From: Solirubrobacterales bacterium
Lineage (GTDB): Bacteria; Actinomycetota; Thermoleophilia; Solirubrobacterales; Solirubrobacteraceae
Length of the DNA: 64,000 nt
Direction: 5' to 3'
Assembly (NCBI GenBank): GCA_027449125.1
Contig: DAIDME010000065.1
Location: 1-64,000 of the forward strand
Within the stretch, counting starts at the first letter, position 1. The number at the start of each line of letters is the position of its first letter. This document shows, one piece after another, positions 59,086 to 64,000 of the stretch. The notes under the pieces were generated by a model. The model ran no database searches, was not told where the DNA came from, and saw only the letters and a list, made by a program, of their open reading frames with translations. Both the position numbers and the translations under genes were made by a program.

Positions 59086-60095
59086 CGCGTGGCCGCCTGT
59101 TCCCGCAGCCCGAGCCCTGCGGGGACCTCGAGCCCGTACAGTCGCGCCGCGTTCAGCCCGAGGATCTTCTTCTTGGTGTCGGTCGTGACGGCCGGATAAT
59201 CAGAGAACTCGTCGTCCGGATAGTCCCAGTCGACGAAGCCCTCGATCTGCCACTTGGGCTCCCAGATGGCGTAGTCGGAGCCGAACAGGATCTTGTCCTC
59301 GCCCACCCAGAACAGCAGCTCGCCCATCACCTTGGCGAAGAAGCGCGGGCGTGCGTGCATGAGCCCGCCGAGCACCACAGCCAAGCCTGCGTAGACGTTG
59401 GGCTCCTGCGTCGCCATGAAGCAGAAGTCCTCGATCCGCGGCAGGCCGACGTGCTCAACGATGAAGTTGAGCTCCGGGTAGGTCGTGGCCGCGTAGTCGA
59501 CGTCGGCGACGTCGAACGCGTCCTTGTCCAGCGGCCAGATCGTCGGGCCCTTGTGGACGTGGATGTTCTTGATCCCGAGCTCCACGCACTTATCTAGAAA
59601 CGGCCGCGCTTCCGGTTGCTTGAGCGTCCAGCCGCGCGAGCCCTTATACCACTCAGCCGTGTAGAGCTTGACGCCCTTGAGCGCGTATCGCTTCGCATCC
59701 TCCTCCAGCTGCCTCAGTCCCGCCTCGCCCTCACGCGGATCCCAGCGGCCGTTGGTGATCAGCCGGCCGGGATGCTTGGCGGCGAGCGCCGCGTTCTTGC
59801 GGGCCGTGTTGAAGCCATCCGTGTACCACCCGTTCAGGTACGTCGACTGGAAGATGCCTACATCGACGTGGCCGTCTTCAAAGACGTCTCGCTCGAAGTC
59901 AGCCTCGGTGTACTTCTGGAACTTGTCGAGCGGCCAGTGCGTCTCCTTGGGGCCGAGGCTCTGGTAGGCGTGGAAGCATTCGATCCATCCCTTGGCGTAC
60001 TGCTCGGCTCCGGGCACCCAGTTGGACGGGCTCGCGTCCCAGAAGTGGAGGTGACCATCGACGATGAAGTACTTTTCTCCGTCCTTTTCGTACAT
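59082..60095 (-). CDS. amidohydrolase-family protein of prm operons
   Basis: The 337-residue protein belongs to the amidohydrolase 2 family: HxH in IVDGHLHFWD, H in IHVHKGPT, H in FIVEHVGLPRIED, and D in ILFGSDYAIW. It lies between prmD and the DUF59 gene, a position conserved in propane/acetone monooxygenase clusters where a role in metal-site maturation or product handling has been suggested but not fixed. ATG 60095 has a gaggag ribosome site; it starts 9 bp after prmD and its stop overlaps the DUF59 gene. Confidence 0.88.
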   Translation of the reverse strand: MYEKDGEKYFIVDGHLHFWDASPSNWVPGAEQYAKGWIECFHAYQSLGPKETHWPLDKFQKYTEADFERDVFEDGHVDVGIFQSTYLNGWYTDGFNTARKNAALAAKHPGRLITNGRWDPREGEAGLRQLEEDAKRYALKGVKLYTAEWYKGSRGWTLKQPEARPFLDKCVELGIKNIHVHKGPTIWPLDKDAFDVADVDYAATTYPELNFIVEHVGLPRIEDFCFMATQEPNVYAGLAVVLGGLMHARPRFFAKVMGELLFWVGEDKILFGSDYAIWEPKWQIEGFVDWDYPDDEFSDYPAVTTDTKKKILGLNAARLYGLEVPAGLGLREQAATR

Positions 60096-60104
60096 TGCTC
60101 CTCC

Positions 60105-60455
60105 TCAGGAAACCGGTGTCAGGTCGAAGGAGATGTACTCGGCCGCGTCCTCGGGATTGGCGAACATCACGGTCTTGTCGTCCAGCACGACCATGCGGCC
60201 GTAGTGGGTCGACATGATCTCCTCGAAGTCGTCGTTGCCGAACTCATCCCACCCGAGCGCCTCGGCAATCTCGGCGTAGTTGAACTCGAACTTGCCTTTG
60301 CCGTCGACGCGGATCATCGACGGCATGTCGGTGACGGTCACGCCCGGCTTGCCGGCCATCACCTGCGCCACGACGTATCCGACCTGGTTGTTCATCAGCG
60401 TGACGCCGGCCATGTTGGAGGAGGTCGGGTCGGCCTTGAAGCGCTCAGCGGTCAT
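60105..60455 (-). CDS. prmD: monooxygenase coupling protein (MmoB/DmpM type)
   Basis: The 116-residue cofactor-free protein regulates electron transfer and substrate access at the di-iron hydroxylase. It shows the MmoB fold: [52 protein letters not shown], and the flexible C-terminal part. It starts 3 bp after the end of prmC, so the two subunits are made together. Confidence 0.93.
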   Translation of the reverse strand: MTAERFKADPTSSNMAGVTLMNNQVGYVVAQVMAGKPGVTVTDMPSMIRVDGKGKFEFNYAEIAEALGWDEFGNDDFEEIMSTHYGRMVVLDDKTVMFANPEDAAEYISFDLTPVS

Positions 60456-60458
60456 TGA

Positions 60459-61559
60459 TCACAGCTCCTTGTCGTAGGTGAGGCCGAACTCGGTCAGGAG
60501 CTCGGTGAAACGGGTCTTGGCGCGGGTCGCAGACTCGTCGAAGGTGACGACCTTCTCCGACAGCTGCGACCAGATCGGCTGCAGCCCTCGGCCGGCCGCG
60601 ATGCTGCGCGGCACCCAGGTCGCAAGCCACCCCTCCATCACGGCACGGTTTGCGGCGCCGTGCACGGGATCGTTGGCCAGCAGGCTGAAGAGCCGTCGCG
60701 CTCCGGCCTGGTCACGGGCCACGTCGGCTTCGCCGACGCCGATCACGGTCGGCGTGACGTAGTCACCGTGAACGGCTGCGACCTGCATCAGCAGGTGGCT
60801 GCGGAACAGCTCGCCGACGAGCGGCTCGAACACGATCGCGGTGGCGAAGAACGCCTCCGCCCAGTCCCGGGTGCCAGTCAGCTGCTCGACGTTCTCACGC
60901 GTGGGCTGCCAGGCCGGGTCCGACTGCCAGACCGTCTTGTGGGCCGACCCGTCGAAGCCGGGCACCTGCTCGGAGACCTCGAGGTTGTAGAGGATCAGAT
61001 CCTGCGCGAAGCGGAGCTTGTGCGCCGCGGCGACCGCGATCGCGTTGTTGATCATGTTCGTTGGCGCGTCGCGCTGGCAGGCCGTGTAGACGTACATGCC
61101 GATCCCGTGCTCGGCGTGCGCGAGGGCGCTCACGTGCCGCTCCAGTACCGACAGCCAGCTCTGGTTCTCGGTCAGGAAGGAGCCGGCGGCCTTGGCGTTG
61201 GCGATCGTCTGCTGCACCTGCCGCACGACGTTGGCGTTGTTGCGGTAGATCGTTTGCTCCCACTCCTCGTTGGGGTCGAGGAACTCATGCCAGTTGCTCG
61301 ACTTCAGCCTGGTCCAGTCGTGCGGATAACCGCCGACGCCGTTGGCGAAGCCGTACAGCCAGCCCTGCGAGAGGTGGCGCTCCGGGTCGGGCTGGACGTC
61401 GACAGTGACGTCCTCGTAAAGCGTGGCGCGCCGCTTGGCGGGAACGAAGTAGTTGTAGTTGCGACTGGTCGACGAGGGAAACTCGCGCGCTCCTGCCTCC
61501 GCGTCGGTGAATACCGGCTTGGGGACACTGCGGACCTTCTCTGGTGTGGTGGTGCTCAT
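60459..61559 (-). CDS. prmC: propane-type monooxygenase hydroxylase small subunit
   Basis: The 366-residue beta subunit supports the alpha hydroxylase subunit. It shows the family segments RNYNYFVPAKRRATLYEDVTVDVQPDP, GWLYGFANGVGGYPHDW, EEWEQTIYRNNANVVRQVQ, and ENQSWLSVLERHVSALAHAEHGIGMYV. It lacks the iron-binding ExxH pairs, as beta subunits do. ATG 61559 with a ggaggag ribosome site is chosen and overlaps the prmB stop (ATGA); the longer open frame is antisense-like sequence in prmB. Confidence 0.94.
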   Translation of the reverse strand: MSTTTPEKVRSVPKPVFTDAEAGAREFPSSTSRNYNYFVPAKRRATLYEDVTVDVQPDPERHLSQGWLYGFANGVGGYPHDWTRLKSSNWHEFLDPNEEWEQTIYRNNANVVRQVQQTIANAKAAGSFLTENQSWLSVLERHVSALAHAEHGIGMYVYTACQRDAPTNMINNAIAVAAAHKLRFAQDLILYNLEVSEQVPGFDGSAHKTVWQSDPAWQPTRENVEQLTGTRDWAEAFFATAIVFEPLVGELFRSHLLMQVAAVHGDYVTPTVIGVGEADVARDQAGARRLFSLLANDPVHGAANRAVMEGWLATWVPRSIAAGRGLQPIWSQLSEKVVTFDESATRAKTRFTELLTEFGLTYDKEL

Positions 61560-62608
61560 GTCCGGCTGCTCTCCTCCGTATCGGCGGTGGTTGTGAACTT
61601 GTCGTAGTAGATGTTCGAAGCGGGCACGCCGCTGCTTTCGAGCAGCGCGATCGCGGCGTCGACCATCGGCGGTGGGCCACAGAGATAGGCGTCTGCCGCG
61701 GCTAGGTCTGGCTCGCGTCTGGAGACCACGTCGGTCACCAGTCCTGTCTCTCCCGTCCAGCTGGGATCGTCCTCTTCTGAGAGCGCCGGCACGAAACGGA
61801 GGCCGGGAAGCACCGATTCCAGTCCGGCCAGCTCCTCGAGGTGGAACAGGTCCGCACGCGTGCGGGCGCCGTAGTAGTAGACGGCGGGCCTGCTCGTTCC
61901 CCGCTGCCCGAGCGAGCGCAGCAGGGATAGGATCGGGGCCATCCCGGCGCCGCCGCCGATGAACACAAGCGGCCGCTGCGACTTCTCCCGCAGGGTGAAG
62001 ACGCCGTAAGGGCCGCGCACGGTGAGCTGGTGGCCGATGGCGATCCCGCCGTCCGTGAGCAGCCCGGAAAAGCGCCCGCCCGGGTAGCACTTGATCATGA
62101 ACTCGAGCCGCCCGTCATCGCCCGGCAGGTTCGCCATCGAGAACGAGCGGTGTTCGTCACTGCCCGGGATCTCGATGTCGACGTACTGACCGGGGTGGAA
62201 GCTCAGCGCCTGCTCGGGCGCCACCGCCAGCACCAGCCGGCAGATGTCGTGGGTCAGCGCGTCGATCGCCTCGACCTCGGCCGTGACTGTCTGCAGCGCA
62301 ATCCCGCTGCGCAGGATCTCTTCGTCGTAGTTGATCAGCTCGACCTCGAGGTCTGAGAGCGCGTGGGCGCGGCACAGCAGCGTCCATCCCTCCTCGTGCT
62401 CAAAGTCGTTGAGGGCGAAGGTGGAGTAGCGGTCCAGATCGACCTCTCCGTCCAGCAGGAAGGACTTGCAGGCGGCGCACTGCCCTTCCTTGCATCCGTG
62501 CATCAGCATCAGCCCCTGCCGGAAGGCGCCGACGAGGACCGTCTCGTCCTCGTAGACGTCGAACTCGATACCGACCGGCTCGAGCCGGACGGTGTGCGTC
62601 ACACCCAT
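61556..62608 (-). CDS. prmB: propane-type monooxygenase reductase
   Basis: The 350-residue electron-transfer protein has an N-terminal [2Fe-2S] ferredoxin domain (GCKEGQCAACKSF ... LLCRAHA), an FAD domain (HRSFSMANLPG) and a C-terminal NAD domain (GGGAGMAPILSLLRSL; YLCGPPPMVDAA). It passes electrons from NADH to the hydroxylase. It is separated from prmA by 78 bp containing a hairpin, the only sizeable gap in prmA-D. Confidence 0.95.
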   Translation of the reverse strand: MGVTHTVRLEPVGIEFDVYEDETVLVGAFRQGLMLMHGCKEGQCAACKSFLLDGEVDLDRYSTFALNDFEHEEGWTLLCRAHALSDLEVELINYDEEILRSGIALQTVTAEVEAIDALTHDICRLVLAVAPEQALSFHPGQYVDIEIPGSDEHRSFSMANLPGDDGRLEFMIKCYPGGRFSGLLTDGGIAIGHQLTVRGPYGVFTLREKSQRPLVFIGGGAGMAPILSLLRSLGQRGTSRPAVYYYGARTRADLFHLEELAGLESVLPGLRFVPALSEEDDPSWTGETGLVTDVVSRREPDLAAADAYLCGPPPMVDAAIALLESSGVPASNIYYDKFTTTADTEESSRT

Positions 62609-62634
62609 GGTCGTGGCATCTCCTCAGTTGACGA

Positions 62635-62669
62635 GCGGGCGCCGGAGCGAGTCGTGCCCCGGCGCCCGC
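62635..62669 (-). repeat. intercistronic hairpin between prmA and prmB
   Basis: The arms gcgggcgccgg (62635-62645) and ccggcgcccgc (62659-62669) pair perfectly around a 13-nt loop. There is no T-run. Its place after prmA suggests a stabiliser of the prmA message or a partial terminator that lowers prmB expression. Confidence 0.6.
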
Positions 62670-62686
62670 CCACCTAGCTCAGCGGG

Positions 62687-64000
62687 CTAGGCCACGGCCT
62701 CTGCCGGTGCTGGCCGTCCGGCCGGGCCACCGCGCTTGTACTTGGCGATGTGCGCCTCGCGCTCCTCGGGGCTCATCGCGTTGAGCAGCACGTTCGGGCT
62801 CTGCATCGTGATCCCCTCGACGGAGTCGATCGTCCACATCTCCTTCGGGTCGAGGTTCAGATGCGGCTGCGGGGTCAGGGTCTTGCCGTCGTCACGCAGG
62901 TATCCGAGGTCGCGGATCACGTCCGCGTAGTCCCAGCCGTGGTAGAGGCTCTCCCACTCACGCTTGCCGGTGAGTCGGCCCATAGCCGGCGTCGGCCGTC
63001 CCTCGTATTCGGGCCGGAACGCAACCGCGTCGGTCCAGTGGCAGGTCTCCGAGCAGTACGTGCGCACCTGGCCGTCGACCTCGTCGACGACTGTGTCCTC
63101 GCGGATCAGGCACGGAACCATGCACGTCCAGCAGCGGTGCGGGTACTCGTAGTTCGCCGCATCGCCCTCGAACATGATCGGCTTGTGGCCATTGCGCTTG
63201 GACAGCGCGCTGTAGGTCTCCCACCACTTGCCGTACTTGTCATACCAGCCCGGGTACTTGTGCTCGAACCACTCAAAGTCGGTGTCGTCCATGCCATCGA
63301 TCCGCCAGTAGTTGGCCGCCCAGCCGGTGGCGAAGAACTGTGCGACCTCGTGGACGTAGCCCTTGTTCCAGATCCGGTTCCAGGCCTCCTCGACGAGGTC
63401 GTGCGGGATCACGAGCCCGTACTTCTCGAGCGGGACGAGGTAGCTGCGGTAGTAGTCGTCATAGATCCACCGGCGCCACATCTCGGCGTAGCTTTCGCGA
63501 TCCTTGCGACGGTCCTTGGTGCCGTACTCGATGAATGTGCCGATCGCCGCGTCCACGACCGCGTGGTTGTTCCACCACGCGTAGCGCAGATCGCGCTCGA
63601 GCAGCTGCCGGTTGCGCTCATCCGACAGCGCCATCAGGATGATCGAGTAACCGTTGGAGATGTGGCGCGACTCGTCCGACTGGACCGAGTGGAACACGGT
63701 CGGCAACAGGTAGTCGCCGTTGGCTGCCGCCTCGGCGGGCATCGCCACGAACAGCACGTTGGTGAACGCCGTCTCGGCAACGATTGTCAGGTAGACGTTG
63801 GCGGCAGTGACCGCGTCGCCGGTGATGAAACCCTCGCCGAACTGGCGGCCGATCGTGCCCGCGTAGTTGTTCTGGAACGCCTTGAGCGTGTTGTCGAAGC
63901 CGGCCGGGTCGATGTAGTGGTTCATGTACAGGCGCTTGAGGTTCATCTGGATCGTCGAGTGCCGCACCTCGTCGATCATCTGAATCGCCAGGCCGTTGTG
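62687..64000 (-). CDS. prmA: propane-type monooxygenase hydroxylase large subunit (5' end beyond window)
   Basis: About 437 C-terminal residues of the alpha subunit are present; the start lies beyond the right edge. This di-iron oxygenase subunit inserts oxygen into a short alkane, ketone or similar substrate. Iron ligands are visible: E-x-x-H in [10 protein letters not shown] in VAETAFTNV, and E-x-x-H in [10 protein letters not shown]. The first glutamate ligand is outside the window. The end has a conserved Cys-rich region ([23 protein letters not shown]) typical of Prm/Mim large subunits. The gene order prmA-B-C-D is that of propane and acetone monooxygenases of Rhodococcus, Pseudonocardia and Mycobacterium. 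Confidence 0.95.
   Translation of the reverse strand, partial: HNGLAIQMIDEVRHSTIQMNLKRLYMNHYIDPAGFDNTLKAFQNNYAGTIGRQFGEGFITGDAVTAANVYLTIVAETAFTNVLFVAMPAEAAANGDYLLPTVFHSVQSDESRHISNGYSIILMALSDERNRQLLERDLRYAWWNNHAVVDAAIGTFIEYGTKDRRKDRESYAEMWRRWIYDDYYRSYLVPLEKYGLVIPHDLVEEAWNRIWNKGYVHEVAQFFATGWAANYWRIDGMDDTDFEWFEHKYPGWYDKYGKWWETYSALSKRNGHKPIMFEGDAANYEYPHRCWTCMVPCLIREDTVVDEVDGQVRTYCSETCHWTDAVAFRPEYEGRPTPAMGRLTGKREWESLYHGWDYADVIRDLGYLRDDGKTLTPQPHLNLDPKEMWTIDSVEGITMQSPNVLLNAMSPEEREAHIAKYKRGGPAGRPAPAEAVA

Noticed and set aside
61560-62090. N-terminal extension of prmC
   Set aside because: It is a shadow of prmB; ATG 61559 has a ribosome site and matches the family start.

Overview
This is a roughly 70% GC actinobacterial chromosome segment. 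Gene content (GC-rich core genes, FurA-KatG, WWD-type cytochrome c maturation genes, a dedicated propane-monooxygenase operon) and codon use suggest an actinobacterium, possibly of the Thermoleophilia/Solirubrobacterales type. The lineage is an inference; no rRNA or marker placement is possible from this window.

Layout. (1) 1-5.1 kb is the right end of an integrative element: an IS1634-like insertion sequence next to a truncated rolling-circle-type Rep gene, a RelE/Gp49-XRE toxin-antitoxin pair, a twice-frameshifted tyrosine integrase, and an attachment site that is the 3' end of tmRNA (ssrA). (2) 5.1-6.7 kb is a scar zone: HicAB, an antitoxin fragment, three hairpins and a methyltransferase remnant. 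(3) 6.8-22.5 kb is core chromosome: BioY, an MFS transporter, a glutathionyl-hydroquinone-reductase-like protein, Ppx/GppA, a fused fatty acyl-CoA reductase, a hydrolase, ABC-F, a kynurenine operon (kynA, amidohydrolase, kynU), and katG with furA. (4) 22.5-24.3 kb is a gene-poor, atypical stretch. (5) 24.3-32.3 kb carries uvrC-rapZ, a VOC protein and the glycolytic operon gap-pgk-tpiA-gpmI. (6) 32.3-53.3 kb holds a TetR-linked ABC exporter, membrane proteins, an MpaB-family protein, tRNA-Gly(CCC), two separated cytochrome c maturation loci (ccmG/ccmH-like at 37-38 kb, ccmE-ccmF-ccmI-like at 44.7-47.7 kb), argS, rlmH, a Ser/Thr kinase, tgt, secG, an aldehyde dehydrogenase and lon. (7) 53.3-54.8 kb is a graveyard: a Cys-rich secreted peptide, a mauE gene broken by a 16-bp tandem duplication, and a divergent SDR/TetR pair collapsed by a deletion. 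(8) 55.0-64 kb (minus strand, running off the window) is a soluble di-iron propane-type monooxygenase operon: prmA-prmB-prmC-prmD, amidohydrolase, DUF59 protein, alcohol dehydrogenase, GroEL, and an acetate-family transporter.

The last operon reads as one pathway: PrmABCD hydroxylates a short alkane or ketone, the alcohol dehydrogenase oxidises the alcohol, the GroEL paralogue and DUF59 protein probably help fold or metallate the oxygenase, and the SatP-like carrier may move a short-chain acid product.

The least expected signals are: seven perfect hairpins (10-20 bp stems) that all share a CGCT/AGCG tetraloop, four of them inside essential-type genes; an ArgS that lacks both histidines of its HIGH motif; a CcmE whose haem-binding histidine is a cysteine (CxxxY); and an ssrA-integrated element.
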